Positions 1 to 9,174 of a DNA stretch of 64,000 nt are shown one piece after another. The position numbers and the translations under genes were made by a program. Within the stretch, counting starts at the first letter, position 1, and each line of letters opens with the position of its first letter. The notes beneath the pieces were generated by a model that saw nothing but the letters and a program-made list of their open reading frames with translations, did no database searches and was not told the origin of the DNA. The stretch spans positions 2,330,001 to 2,394,000 of the forward strand of contig NZ_CP035088.1 in the NCBI RefSeq assembly GCF_004786035.1. Direction: 5' to 3'. The DNA is from Pseudomonas viciae (GTDB taxonomy: Bacteria > Pseudomonadota > Gammaproteobacteria > Pseudomonadales > Pseudomonadaceae).

Positions 1-1312
1 GACGCACCGGTGACAGCGGGTTGCCGTTGACGAAGCACGACACTATGTCGGTGCCGCCGGACATCGAGGCCAGGCAGACGTCGGGCTTGAAGTCGCGGTA
101 CACGAAATCGTAGCTATGAGGCGCCAGCGCCGAACCGGTGGACAGGATGGTTTTCAGGCTGCCCAGGTCGTGGGTTTGCCGAGGCTTGAAGCCTTGGCTC
201 TCCAGTGAGGCCAGGAACTTGGGGCTGGTGCCGAATACGCTGATGCGCTGTTGGTCGATCAGGTCCAGCAGGCGCTCGGGGCCGGGATGGAAGGGTGAGC
301 CGTCATAGAGCACCACCGCACTGCCGACGGCGAGGGCCGACACCAGCCAGTTCCACATCATCCAGCCACAGGTGGTGTAGTAGAACAGCCGATCATCGGG
401 GCCTAGATCGACGTGCAGGCCATGTTCCTTGACGTGTTGCAGCAACACGCCACCGGTGCCGTGGACGATGCACTTCGGCACGCCGGTGGTGCCGCTGGAA
501 TAGAGAATGTACAGCGGATGATCGAAGGGCACGCTGGTGAATTGCGGCTGGCCAGCGCTTTGGTAAAACGCCCCCCACAACGCGACGTTGGCCTGGGTCT
601 TGAAGTCGTCGATGCGTGCATCTGGCTGGGCATAGGGCAGCACGATCAACTGCTGCAACGACGGCAGTCGCTCGAGGATTTCGTTGACCTTGGGCCGCTG
701 GTCGATGACCTTGCCGGCGTAACGATAACCGGCGCAGGTGATCAGCACTTTCGGTTCGATCTGGCCGAAGCGATCGATGACGCCCTGGGTGCCGAAATCC
801 GGCGACGAACAGGACCAGATCGCGCCGAGGCTGGTGGTGGCGAGCATGCCCACCAATGTCTGCCAGGTATTGGGCATGCAGGCGGCTACCCGGTCGCCGG
901 GGGTGACGCCGGCGGCTTGCAGGCTTCTTTGCAGGCCAGCGACATGGGCGGCGAGTTCGCTCCAGGTCAGTTGCTCCTCACCGCCGTTTTCGTCGAGCGC
1001 CACCACGGCGACGGCGTCATCGCGGCGGCGCAGCAGGTGTTCGGCGAAGTTCAGCGTGGCGCCAGGGAACCACCGGGCACAGGGCATTTGCGAACCCTCC
1101 ACCAATACCGCGTCGGGGGCTTGGTGAAAGCGAATCTCGAAGAAATCGACGATGGCCTGCCAGAAATCTTCGCGCTGGTCGATGCTCCAGGCGTGCAGGG
1201 CAGGGTAGTCGTTCAGTTGCAGATGATGCCGCGCGTTGACGAACTGGCGAAAGGCGTTCATGCGCGACTGGGCGATGCGTTCGGGGTTGGGTTGCCAGAG
1301 GATGTCGGACAT
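1..1312 (-). CDS. Acetoacetyl-CoA synthetase (partial, C-terminus off the left edge)
   Basis: ATP-dependent ligase that activates acetoacetate to acetoacetyl-CoA, the step after 3-hydroxybutyrate oxidation. About 437 N-terminal codons are present; the family is about 650 residues, so roughly one third lies beyond base 1. The N-terminus (MSDILWQPNPERIAQSRMNA) and the acetyl-CoA-synthetase-type N-terminal region precede an AMP-binding domain with the phosphate-binding loop YSSGTTGVPK at about residue 270. The ATG at 1310-1312 is chosen because the protein aligns with the family from this residue. It is the last visible gene of a minus-strand series permease, dehydrogenase, synthetase, separated from the dehydrogenase by a REP pair. 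Substrate assignment rests on neighbours plus overall sequence; acetyl- or propionyl-CoA synthetase is less likely. Confidence 0.9.
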   Translation of the reverse strand, partial: MSDILWQPNPERIAQSRMNAFRQFVNARHHLQLNDYPALHAWSIDQREDFWQAIVDFFEIRFHQAPDAVLVEGSQMPCARWFPGATLNFAEHLLRRRDDAVAVVALDENGGEEQLTWSELAAHVAGLQRSLQAAGVTPGDRVAACMPNTWQTLVGMLATTSLGAIWSCSSPDFGTQGVIDRFGQIEPKVLITCAGYRYAGKVIDQRPKVNEILERLPSLQQLIVLPYAQPDARIDDFKTQANVALWGAFYQSAGQPQFTSVPFDHPLYILYSSGTTGVPKCIVHGTGGVLLQHVKEHGLHVDLGPDDRLFYYTTCGWMMWNWLVSALAVGSAVVLYDGSPFHPGPERLLDLIDQQRISVFGTSPKFLASLESQGFKPRQTHDLGSLKTILSTGSALAPHSYDFVYRDFKPDVCLASMSGGTDIVSCFVNGNPLSPVR

Positions 1313-1368
1313 GGGGTGCCTCTTATTTTTTTATGCACACATACAAACTATAGAGCGGCTCAATCTTG

Positions 1369-1455
1369 TGTGGGAGCAAAGCTTGCTCGCGAAACAGGCG
1401 CCTCGCTTCTGAAAGACCGCATCGCCTTCCTTGCGGGCAAGCCTTGTTCCCACAG
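1369..1455. repeat. REP-type inverted repeat pair
   Basis: Two inverted copies of a Pseudomonas REP-like unit (GTGGGAGCAAAGCTTGCTCG at the left; GCGGGCAAGCCTTGTTCCCA at the right) fill the gap between the dehydrogenase and synthetase genes. The copies are somewhat degenerate relative to the two other pairs in this window. Such elements can fold in RNA and partly uncouple expression of flanking genes. Confidence 0.7.
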
Positions 1456-1469
1456 TGGTTCGCAGGAGC

Positions 1470-2246
1470 TTATTGGGCCAACCACCCACCATCAATATTC
1501 CACGCCGCGCCGCGCACCTGGCTGCCGGCTTCACTGCACAGGAACAGCACCAGTTCCCCCAGTTGCGGCGGGGTGACGAATGCCAGGGACGGTTGCTTCT
1601 CGGCCAGCAGATCATGCTGTGCCTGTTGTGGATCGACGCCTGCCTGGACGCGGTCGTCGATCTGTTTTTGCACCAGCGGCGTCAGCACCCAGCCGGGGCA
1701 GATGGCATTGCAGGTCACGTTGCTGGTGGCGGTTTCCAGGCCGACTACTTTGGTCAGGCCGATCACCCCATGCTTGGCCGCGACGTACGCCGCCTTGCCC
1801 ACCGAGCCGACCTGGCCGTGCACCGAGGCGACGTTGATAATCCGCCCCCAAGCCTTGGCGCGCATGCCCGGCAGGCTCAGGCGGGTGGCGTGGAACACCG
1901 AGGACAGGTTGATGGCAATGATCGAGTCCCAGCGCTCCACTGGAAAATCTTCCACGGCCGCCACGTGCTGGATCCCGGCATTGTTGACCAGAATGTCCAC
2001 GCCGCCGAACTCGCGCTCAGCGTAGGCGAGCATGTCGGCGATCTGCGCCGGGTCGCTGACATCGGCCGGATGATGGCCGACCTTGCCGCCGAACTGTTGC
2101 ACCTCGGCGATCACCGCCGAGGCATCGCCAAAACCATTGAGGATCAAATTGGCGCCGGCCTTGGCCAGGCTCAGGGCGATGCCCAGGCCGATGCCGCTGG
2201 TAGAGCCGGTGACCAGGGCAGTCTTGCCCGAAAGAGGGGTTGTCAT
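1470..2246 (-). CDS. bdhA: 3-hydroxybutyrate dehydrogenase (short-chain dehydrogenase)
   Basis: Cytoplasmic NAD-dependent oxidation of (R)-3-hydroxybutyrate to acetoacetate. The 258-residue protein is a classical SDR: cofactor motif TGSTSGIG at residues 12-19, NNAGI in the middle, and catalytic Ser (NVASVHG) with YVAAKHG carrying the Tyr-x-x-x-Lys pair. Length matches the family (about 255-260). I use the ATG at 2244-2246 rather than an upstream start because it begins at the normal SDR N-terminus, has a GAGG ribosome site just before it, and leaves a 7-base gap to the permease gene. Context with a GntP permease and acetoacetyl-CoA synthetase supports hydroxybutyrate as the substrate. Confidence 0.92.
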   Translation of the reverse strand: MTTPLSGKTALVTGSTSGIGLGIALSLAKAGANLILNGFGDASAVIAEVQQFGGKVGHHPADVSDPAQIADMLAYAEREFGGVDILVNNAGIQHVAAVEDFPVERWDSIIAINLSSVFHATRLSLPGMRAKAWGRIINVASVHGQVGSVGKAAYVAAKHGVIGLTKVVGLETATSNVTCNAICPGWVLTPLVQKQIDDRVQAGVDPQQAQHDLLAEKQPSLAFVTPPQLGELVLFLCSEAGSQVRGAAWNIDGGWLAQ

Positions 2247-2253
2247 AGGAACC

Positions 2254-3645
2254 TCACACAATGCCAGTGGCGTAGAACACACCGATCACCACGAAAACCG
2301 CGAGGGTCTTGATCAGCGTAATACAGAAAATATCTTTGTAGGCTTCCCGGTGGGTCAGTCCGGTCACCGCCAGCAAGGTGATCACCGCACCGTTGTGGGG
2401 CAGGGTGTCCATGCCGCCGCTGGCCATGGCGGCCACCCGGTGCAGCACCTCCAGCGGAATATTGGCGGCGTGGGCGGCGCTGATGAAGGTTTCGGACATC
2501 GCCGCCAGGGCGATGCTCATGCCGCCCGACGCAGAGCCGGTGATGCCCGCCAGCAGGGTTACGGTCACAGCTTCGTTGACCAGCGGGTTGGGAATGTTCT
2601 TGAGCCAGTCGGCCAGTACCAGGAAGCCTGGCAAGGATGCGATCACCGCACCAAAACCGTATTCCGAAGCGGTATTCATTGCCGCCAGCAAGGCACCGCC
2701 CACTGCGCTCTTGCTGCCTTCGGCCAGCTTGCTGCGGATGGCACGGAAGCCGAACAGCAGGACCATGATGATGCCCACCAGCAACGCGGCCTGCACGGCC
2801 CAGATCGCGGTGAGCTTGGCGATGTCGCTGGTCACCGGCGTTGCCATGCCCGGCAGTGCCAGGCTGTGGGTCTTGCCATACCACTGGGGAATCCACTGGG
2901 TGAACAGCAGGTTCATGATCCCCACCGCCAGCAGCGGCGAAACGGCGAGCCATGGATTGGGCAGCTTGATGTCTTCGGCGGTCTCCGGCTCGTTGCGCAG
3001 TTCGGTGCCGTAGCCTTCGCCCACGCGCTGGGCCTTGTTGCGCTGGCGTTGCAGGAACAGCATGCCGAAACTGAACACGAAGATTGTGCCGATCACACCC
3101 AGCCATGGCGCGGCCCAGGCGGTGGTGTTGAAGAAGGTGCTGGGGATGATGTTCTGGATCTGCGGCGTGCCGGGCAGGGCGTCCATGGTGAACGAGAACG
3201 CGCCGAGGGCAATGGTGGCCGGGATCAGGCGCTTGGGAATGTTGCTCTGGCGGAACATCTCGGCGGCGAACGGGTACACCGCGAACACCACGACGAACAA
3301 CGACACGCCACCATAGGTCAGCAAGGCGCAGACCAGTACGATCACCAGCATGGCCTGGCGTGTGCCCAGCAAGCGAATCGCCGCCGCGACGATGGAGCGG
3401 GAGAAGCCCGACAGCTCGATCAGCTTGCCGAACACCGCCCCCAGCAGGAACACCGGGAAATACAGTTTGATGAAACCGACCATTTTCTCCATGAACACCC
3501 CGGTGAACGCAGGGGCGACGGCGGAAGGGTCGGTGAGCAGGACGGCGCCGAGGGCGGCGATGGGGGCAAAGAGGATAACGCTGTAGCCACGGTAGGCGGC
3601 GACCATCAGCAGCGCGAGGGCCGCCAAGGCAATGATCACACTCAT
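2254..3645 (-). CDS. GntP-family permease, probable hydroxybutyrate transporter
   Basis: Inner-membrane carrier of 463 residues with about twelve hydrophobic segments throughout and the GntP/DctM-like organisation of the gluconate permease family (sequence such as SGGMSIALAAMSETF near residue 380 and TLPHNGAVITLLAVTGLTH near residue 420). It is the first gene of a minus-strand operon, 7 bases upstream of the hydroxybutyrate dehydrogenase start, so uptake of D-3-hydroxybutyrate is the probable role. The family also contains gluconate and glycerate carriers; substrate is inferred from position only. Transcription probably starts at the sigma-54 promoter located about 50 bases upstream. Confidence 0.88.
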   Translation of the reverse strand: MSVIIALAALALLMVAAYRGYSVILFAPIAALGAVLLTDPSAVAPAFTGVFMEKMVGFIKLYFPVFLLGAVFGKLIELSGFSRSIVAAAIRLLGTRQAMLVIVLVCALLTYGGVSLFVVVFAVYPFAAEMFRQSNIPKRLIPATIALGAFSFTMDALPGTPQIQNIIPSTFFNTTAWAAPWLGVIGTIFVFSFGMLFLQRQRNKAQRVGEGYGTELRNEPETAEDIKLPNPWLAVSPLLAVGIMNLLFTQWIPQWYGKTHSLALPGMATPVTSDIAKLTAIWAVQAALLVGIIMVLLFGFRAIRSKLAEGSKSAVGGALLAAMNTASEYGFGAVIASLPGFLVLADWLKNIPNPLVNEAVTVTLLAGITGSASGGMSIALAAMSETFISAAHAANIPLEVLHRVAAMASGGMDTLPHNGAVITLLAVTGLTHREAYKDIFCITLIKTLAVFVVIGVFYATGIV

Positions 3646-3695
3646 GGTGTGTCTCCTGGATTGTTATTGTTGTGGTGAAGCGGTGGGAGGGCTTT

Positions 3696-3711
3696 AGCGA
3701 GTTTTGTGCCA
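3696..3711 (-). promoter_or_regulatory. Sigma-54 (-24/-12) promoter of the hydroxybutyrate operon
   Basis: On the minus strand the sequence TGGCACAAAACTCGCT carries the invariant GG and GC dinucleotides separated by ten bases and matches TGGCAC at the -24 element. It lies about 50 bases upstream of the permease start codon. A sigma-54-dependent activator gene is immediately upstream, as expected for this promoter class. Confidence 0.75.
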
Positions 3712-3810
3712 GGTGTGTAATTGATTGAAATATAAGGGGATTATTGATTTTGGTGTAAGAGGGTCGAGAGTTTTGTCTCTGTTTGGAGATTTTTATGGAG
3801 TGGGCTGGCC

Positions 3811-3896
3811 TCATCGCGCGCAAGCTCGCTCCCACAGTTGTCCGCGTACGTCAGGAGAACACCGTCCCATCTGGGAGCGAGCTTGCTCGCGATGAG
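3811..3896. repeat. REP-type inverted repeat pair
   Basis: Head-to-head copies: CATCGCGCGCAAGCTCGCTC on the left and GAGCGAGCTTGCTCGCGATG on the right, separated by about 35 bases. It lies between the permease promoter and the 3' end of the sigma-54 regulator gene, a typical location for Pseudomonas REP doublets. Confidence 0.85.
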
Positions 3897-3944
3897 CGCA
3901 AAGCGCCCCAAAAGAATTGTCTATTTATGGAGATATGAGTCTCA

Positions 3945-5360
3945 TTATTGAGACTCTGCAATCCCCAGCGCCACCATCTTCTTATACAAAGTCGACCTGC
4001 CGAGCCCCAGCCGCTCAGCCGCTTCAACCACCTTGCCCCCGCATTGCGCGAGGGTGGTTTCGATCAGGTGCCGGTCGAATCGCGCCCGGGCCTGGCTGAA
4101 GGTTTCGTGCGCCAGCGGCTCCAGGCTTGGGCTGGCCGAGCGGGTAACCGGTGTGAAAGTGCCGATGGCGGCGCGGATGTCGGCAGCGGTGAGCAGCAGC
4201 TTGTCGCTGAGCAGCGCGGCCCGTTCCAATACATTGCGCAATTCCCGGATGTTGCCCGGCCAGGCATGTTGACCCAACAGGTCCAGTGCATCGCGGTTCA
4301 ATTCGTGCTGGCTGCGCAGTTCTTCGAGGATCGCCTCGCTCAGGGCCGGCAAGTCATCCAGGCGTTCGCGCAGCGGCGGAACCTGGATCGGCAACACATT
4401 GAGGCGGTAATACAGGTCGGCGCGGAACTCGCCGCGCTTGATCGCAGCCTCCAAGTCCATGGAGGTGGCGGCGATCACCCGCACATCGCTTTGCAGCACC
4501 TCGTTGGAGCCCACCGGTTCGTATTCCTTTTCCTGGAGCACCCGCAGCAGTTTGCTTTGCAGCGGCAACGGCATGTCGCCAATCTCGTCCAGGAACAACG
4601 TACCGCCTTGGGCGATCTGCAATTTGCCGGCGCGGCCCTTGCGGTCGGCGCCGGTGAAGGCCCCTGGGGCGGTGCCGAAGAACTCGGCTTCCAGCAAGGA
4701 TTCAGGGATCGCCGCGCTGTTGATGCTGACGAAGGCCTTGTGTGCTCGTGGTGACGCACTGTGGATCGCCTGGGCCAGCAACTCCTTGCCGGTGCCGGTC
4801 TCGCCGAGCAGCAGCACCGGTGAATCGGCGCTGGCGCTGCGCCGGGCACGGCGCTTGACCTCCAGGCCGGCGCTGCTGGTGCCGATGAAATGGGCGAAGT
4901 TGTACTTGGTCTGCCGCGCCCGCAGCAGCGAACGGGTGGACGCCAGTTCTTCCTGCATGCTCAGGTAGCGCTTGAGCATTGGCGACAGGCTGCGCAACTC
5001 ATCGAACAAGGCAAAGCCGATGGCGCCGATCACCGCGCCCGCGCTGTCGTGGATCGGCAGGCGCATCACCACCAGCGGCTCCTTGGGCGTGTCCTGCATG
5101 TCCAGCAGAATCGGCCGCCCGGTACGCACCACTTCACGCAGCAGGCTGCCGGGGATCACACTCTCGCAGGCCCGGCCGATGGCTTCCTGTGCCGAGTTCA
5201 GGCCGAAGCGCCGGGCGTAGCGTTCGTTCATCCAGACGATGTTCGCGTCACGGTCGACAATCACCGTGCCTTCGCTGGACTGCTCGATGATCTCGAACAA
5301 CGAACGGATCGCCAGCGTGCGTACGCGCTTGTAATCCTTGAGGCTTTCGGTGGAGTTCAT
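3945..5360 (-). CDS. hbcR: Sigma-54-dependent activator, HbcR type (PAS-AAA-Fis)
   Basis: Enhancer-binding protein of 471 residues that would activate the sigma-54 promoter of the adjacent hydroxybutyrate operon. Domains: N-terminal PAS sensor (about residues 20-130, around FEIIEQSSEGTVIVDRDANI); AAA+ domain about 155-385 with Walker A GETGTGKE, the sigma-54-contacting GAFTGA loop and Walker B-like GGTLFLDEIGD; C-terminal Fis-type helix-turn-helix (VVEAAERLGLGRSTLYKKM). The orthologous regulator in P. aeruginosa controls 3-hydroxybutyrate use, and the gene order here is the same, so the name is given by context. There is no receiver domain, which suggests direct ligand or redox sensing through PAS. 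Start ATG at 5358-5360. Confidence 0.85.
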   Translation of the reverse strand: MNSTESLKDYKRVRTLAIRSLFEIIEQSSEGTVIVDRDANIVWMNERYARRFGLNSAQEAIGRACESVIPGSLLREVVRTGRPILLDMQDTPKEPLVVMRLPIHDSAGAVIGAIGFALFDELRSLSPMLKRYLSMQEELASTRSLLRARQTKYNFAHFIGTSSAGLEVKRRARRSASADSPVLLLGETGTGKELLAQAIHSASPRAHKAFVSINSAAIPESLLEAEFFGTAPGAFTGADRKGRAGKLQIAQGGTLFLDEIGDMPLPLQSKLLRVLQEKEYEPVGSNEVLQSDVRVIAATSMDLEAAIKRGEFRADLYYRLNVLPIQVPPLRERLDDLPALSEAILEELRSQHELNRDALDLLGQHAWPGNIRELRNVLERAALLSDKLLLTAADIRAAIGTFTPVTRSASPSLEPLAHETFSQARARFDRHLIETTLAQCGGKVVEAAERLGLGRSTLYKKMVALGIAESQ

Positions 5361-5392
5361 GGTCGAATCCGAATTGTGTATTGCCTGTCAGG

Positions 5393-5478
5393 CCGCCATC
5401 GCGAGCAAGCTCGCTCTCACATTGGTCTGCGTCGCGCTGAAGATCAAACGTGGGAGCGAGCTTGCTCGCGATGGCGGC
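5393..5478. repeat. REP-type inverted repeat pair
   Basis: A near-perfect pair, CCGCCATCGCGAGCAAGCTC on the left and GAGCTTGCTCGCGATGGCGG on the right. It occupies the gap between the sigma-54 regulator and the end of the ABC transporter operon. Confidence 0.88.
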
Positions 5479-5495
5479 GACTCGGTGTCATTGCA

Positions 5496-7076
5496 TTATG
5501 CCCACCCCGTATGCGCCGCCGCCAACAGCTCCTTGGTATAAGGATGTTGAGGTGAATCGAACACATCATGGCTGGCGCCTTGCTCGATCACTTTACCGTC
5601 CTTGATCACGATCATGTCGTGGGCCAGGGCGCGGATCACTGCCAGGTCATGGCTGATGAACAGGTAGGTCAAGTCGTACTTCTCCTGGAGCTGGCGGAGC
5701 AGGGCGACTACTTGCTTTTGCACGGTACGGTCCAGGGCCGAGGTCGGCTCGTCCAACAGGATCAAGGCCGGCTTGAGTACCACGGCCCGGGCAATGGCGA
5801 TGCGTTGGCGTTGGCCTCCAGAGAATTCGTGGGGGTAGCGATGGCGGGTCAGCGGGTCGAGGCCGACTTCCTTGAGGGCCTGGATCACCCGGGCTTCACA
5901 CTCTTGCGGGCTGGAGGGCTGGTGGACCTCAAGGCCTTCGCTGATGATCTGCTGCACCGACATCCGTGGGCTGAGGCTGCCGAACGGGTCCTGGAACACC
6001 ACCTGCATCTGCTTGCGCCACGGCCGCAAGGCTTTTTGCGACAGTTGATCGAGGGCCTGGCCCTGGAAGCGAATGCTGCCTTCGGACTCGATCAGGCGCA
6101 GGATCGCCTGGCCTAGCGTGGACTTGCCGGAGCCGGATTCGCCGACGATGCCCAAGGTTTTGCCTCGCTGGATGGACAGGCTGATGCCGTCCACGGCGCG
6201 CAAGTATTCCTTGCGCCGGAACAGGCCGCCACCGAGGGGGAAACTGACGCGCAGGTCCTGCACCTGCAACACCTCTTCCCGGTCGTCCCGGGGCAGGGCT
6301 TCGCCTTCCGGTTCGGCGTGCAGCAGCTCGCAGCTGTAGGGGTGTTCCGGTGCGCTGAAGAGGGTTTCGCAAGGCGCCTGCTCGACGATTTCCCCATCTT
6401 TCATCACGCACACCCGCTGCGCGATGCTGCGCACCAGGTTCAGGTCGTGGCTGATCAATAACATGGACATGCCAAGCCGTTGCTGCAGCGACTTGAGCAG
6501 CAGCAGAATCTTGCGCTGCACGGTCACGTCCAATGCGGTGGTCGGTTCATCGGCAATCAACAGTTCCGGCTCGCAGGCCAGGGCCATGGCGATGATGACC
6601 CGCTGCCGTTGACCGCCGGACAGTTGATGGGGATAGGCCTTGAGTCGCTCGACAGGGTTCTGAATGCCAACCAGGGCCAGCAGTTCCAGAATGCGCTGGC
6701 GCGCGGCTTTGCCCCCCAGGCCCTTGTGCAGCATCAGCGTTTCGCCAATCTGCTTTTCGACGCTGTGCAGCGGGTTCAGCGACGTCATCGGCTCCTGGAA
6801 GATCATCGCGATCCGGTTGCCGCGTATCTCCCGCAGGGCCGTGGTATCGGCGCCCACCAGTTCTTGGCCGCGATAGCGAATGCTGCCGGTGGTGCGGGCT
6901 TCTGTTTCGGGCAGCAATTGCAGGATCGAGTGGGCGGTCACCGACTTGCCGGAGCCGGACTCGCCGACCAGGGCCAGGCATTCGCCGGGACGGATGTCCA
7001 GGCACAGGTTGCGCACTACCGTGTTGTCGTTGAAGGCCACGCTCAGGTCGCGGATTTCGATCAGGTTGTCGCTCAT
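5496..7076 (-). CDS. yejF: ABC transporter ATP-binding protein, YejF type (two fused ATPase domains)
   Basis: Energises a peptide importer. The 526-residue protein carries two complete nucleotide-binding domains: Walker A GESGSGKS near residues 38 and 320, and signature motifs LSGGQRQRV and FSGGQRQRI, each followed by an aspartate-rich Walker B ([24 protein letters not shown]) and a C-terminal oligopeptide-transporter extension. Length agrees with E. coli YejF (529). I chose the ATG at 7074-7076 ([10 protein letters not shown]) where family similarity begins; an ATG 18 bases upstream at 7094 overlaps the yejE stop as ATGA and is a possible alternative. Last gene of the yejABEF operon. Confidence 0.9.
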   Translation of the reverse strand: MSDNLIEIRDLSVAFNDNTVVRNLCLDIRPGECLALVGESGSGKSVTAHSILQLLPETEARTTGSIRYRGQELVGADTTALREIRGNRIAMIFQEPMTSLNPLHSVEKQIGETLMLHKGLGGKAARQRILELLALVGIQNPVERLKAYPHQLSGGQRQRVIIAMALACEPELLIADEPTTALDVTVQRKILLLLKSLQQRLGMSMLLISHDLNLVRSIAQRVCVMKDGEIVEQAPCETLFSAPEHPYSCELLHAEPEGEALPRDDREEVLQVQDLRVSFPLGGGLFRRKEYLRAVDGISLSIQRGKTLGIVGESGSGKSTLGQAILRLIESEGSIRFQGQALDQLSQKALRPWRKQMQVVFQDPFGSLSPRMSVQQIISEGLEVHQPSSPQECEARVIQALKEVGLDPLTRHRYPHEFSGGQRQRIAIARAVVLKPALILLDEPTSALDRTVQKQVVALLRQLQEKYDLTYLFISHDLAVIRALAHDMIVIKDGKVIEQGASHDVFDSPQHPYTKELLAAAHTGWA

Positions 7077-7090
7077 CTCAAGATTCCGCT

Positions 7091-8113
7091 TCATGATCGT
7101 GGGTCGAACGCGTCTCGCAACGCCTCGCCGATAAATACCAGCAGGGAAAGAATCAGCGCCAGGGTGAAGAACGCCGTCAGCCCCAGCCATGGCGCTTGCA
7201 GGTTCTGCTTGCCCTGGGCGATCAGTTCGCCCAGGGAGGCGCTGCCGGCCGGCATGCCGAAGCCGAGGAAGTCCAGGGCCGTGAGGGTGGAAATCGCCCC
7301 GGTGAGGATGAAGGGCAGGTAGCTCAGGGTGGCGTTCATCGCGTTGGGCAGGATATGCCGCACGATCACCTTGCGGTCATTCAGGCCCAGGGCCCTGGCG
7401 GCTTTCACGTATTCGAGGTTGCGCCCGCGCAGGAATTCGGCGCGGACCACGTCCACCAGGGCCAGCCAGGAAAACAGCGCCATGATCCCCAGCAGCCACC
7501 AGAAATTCGGCTCGACGAAACCGGACAGGATGATCAGCAGGTAGAGCACCGGCAACCCCGACCAGACTTCCAGCAAGCGTTGTCCCAACAGGTCCACCCA
7601 GCCGCCGTAATAACCCTGCAATGCCCCGGCGGCGATGCCGATCAGCGCGCTGATGGCGGTCAGGGCCAAGGCGAACAGGATCGACACCCGCGCGCCGAAA
7701 ATCACCCGGGCCAGCACGTCCCGGGCCTGGTCATCAGTGCCCAGCCAGTTCACTGATGAGGGCGGGCTCGGGGCCGGTTGGCTAAGGTCGTAATTGGGCG
7801 TGTCGTCGCTGAACGGGACGGGCGGAAACAACAGCCAGCCGCCGTCCTTGTGGATCAGGTTCTGCACGTAGCTGCTGCGGTAGTCGGCCTGGAACGGCAA
7901 CTGTCCGCCAAATTCCTGCTCGGTATGGCGTTTGAACACCGGGAAATACAGCGAGCCCTGGTAGCTCACCACCAGCGGTTTGTCATTGGCGATCAACTCA
8001 CCGCCCAGCGTCAGGATGAACAGGCCGATGAATAGCCACAGCGACCACCAGCCCCGGCGGTTTTTCTTGAAACGTTCGAAGCGTCGGCGGCCCAAGGGTG
8101 AAAACTTGAACAT
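7091..8113 (-). CDS. yejE: ABC transporter permease, YejE type
   Basis: Inner-membrane subunit of the YejABEF peptide importer, 340 residues. The N-terminal segment (RFKKNRRGWWSLWLFIGLF) is the conserved OppC-like first membrane helix; a large periplasmic loop follows, then the five-helix transport domain with the cytoplasmic EAA-type loop (VRAEFLRGRNLEYVKAARAL). Its start overlaps the yejB stop by one base (TGATG), indicating translational coupling. YejABEF systems import oligopeptides and in enterics also microcin C. Confidence 0.92.
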   Translation of the reverse strand: MFKFSPLGRRRFERFKKNRRGWWSLWLFIGLFILTLGGELIANDKPLVVSYQGSLYFPVFKRHTEQEFGGQLPFQADYRSSYVQNLIHKDGGWLLFPPVPFSDDTPNYDLSQPAPSPPSSVNWLGTDDQARDVLARVIFGARVSILFALALTAISALIGIAAGALQGYYGGWVDLLGQRLLEVWSGLPVLYLLIILSGFVEPNFWWLLGIMALFSWLALVDVVRAEFLRGRNLEYVKAARALGLNDRKVIVRHILPNAMNATLSYLPFILTGAISTLTALDFLGFGMPAGSASLGELIAQGKQNLQAPWLGLTAFFTLALILSLLVFIGEALRDAFDPRS

Positions 8114-9174
8114 CAGGCGTTCCTCGCAGCGAAGTCGATGCGTGGGTCCACCAGGGTGTAGCAGAGGTCGCCGATGAGTTTGATGAGCAGGCCGAACAGC
8201 GTGAAGATGAACAGCGAGCCGAACACCACCGGGTAGTCCCGCGATACAGCAGCCTCGTAGCTCATGCGGCCCAGGCCATCGAGGGAGAAGATCACCTCGA
8301 TCAGCAAGGACCCGGCAAAAAACACGCTGATGAACGCCTGGGGAATGCCTGAGACCACCAGCAGCATCGCATTGCGGAACACGTGGCCATACAGCACCCG
8401 GCGTTCGCTCATGCCTTTGGCCCGCGCCGTGACCACATATTGGCGGGTGATTTCATTGAGGAACGAGTTCTTGGTCAGGATCGTCAGGGTGGCGAAGCCG
8501 CCGATCACCAGTGAGGTCACCGGCAGCACCAGGTGCCAGAAGTAGTCGGCGATCTTGCCCAGGGTCGACAGCGACTCGAAGTTATCCGACACCAGCCCGC
8601 GCACCGGAAACCAGTTCAGCGACGTGCCACCGGCGAACACCACGATCAGGAACATCGCAAAGAGGAACGCCGGCATCGCATAGCCAATGATGATCGCCGT
8701 GCTGCTCCACACATCGAACGCGGAACCGTGACGCACGGCCTTGCGAATACCCAGGGGAATCGACACCAGGTAGGTGATCAGCGTGGCCCAGAGCCCGAGG
8801 GAAATGGTCACCGGCATTTTTTCCAGGATCAGGTCGGTGACCGTGGCGCCACGGAAGAAGCTCTTGCCGAAGTCCAGCCGGGCGTAGCTGCTGAGCATCA
8901 GCCACAAACGCTCGTGGGCCGGTTTGTCGAAGCCGTACTGTTTTTCGATGTCCTTGATCAGCTGTGGATCGAGGCCGCGGCTGGCCCGGGAGCTGCCGGT
9001 CATGGCGTTACCCGAACTGCCGACGGTGGCGCCGCCGCCAATGCCTTGCAGGTGGGCGATGGCCTGTTCCACCGGCCCGCCTGGTGCGGCCTGCACGATG
9101 ACGAAGTTCACCAGCAGGATGATCAGCAGTGTCGGGATGATCAGCAGCAGGCGTCGCGCGATATAAGCCCACAT
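8113..9174 (-). CDS. yejB: ABC transporter permease, YejB type
   Basis: Second inner-membrane subunit of the peptide importer, 353 residues. The N-terminus [20 protein letters not shown] is the typical first helix of the DppB/OppB class, followed by a periplasmic segment and the permease domain with EAA loop ([20 protein letters not shown]). I start at 9174, where the family N-terminus begins; a longer frame upstream would run inside yejA and has no similarity. The start overlaps the yejA stop by one base (TGATG). Confidence 0.92.
   Translation of the reverse strand: MWAYIARRLLLIIPTLLIILLVNFVIVQAAPGGPVEQAIAHLQGIGGGATVGSSGNAMTGSSRASRGLDPQLIKDIEKQYGFDKPAHERLWLMLSSYARLDFGKSFFRGATVTDLILEKMPVTISLGLWATLITYLVSIPLGIRKAVRHGSAFDVWSSTAIIIGYAMPAFLFAMFLIVVFAGGTSLNWFPVRGLVSDNFESLSTLGKIADYFWHLVLPVTSLVIGGFATLTILTKNSFLNEITRQYVVTARAKGMSERRVLYGHVFRNAMLLVVSGIPQAFISVFFAGSLLIEVIFSLDGLGRMSYEAAVSRDYPVVFGSLFIFTLFGLLIKLIGDLCYTLVDPRIDFAARNA

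Noticed and set aside
413..1576. Long plus-strand open frame (387 codons)
   Set aside because: It lies antisense to the acetoacetyl-CoA synthetase, whose protein has clear motifs; the plus-strand product has no family features and is a GC-rich shadow.
2083..3678. Long plus-strand open frame (531 codons)
   Set aside because: Antisense to the GntP permease; His/Gln/Gly-rich product typical of the complement of a membrane protein gene.
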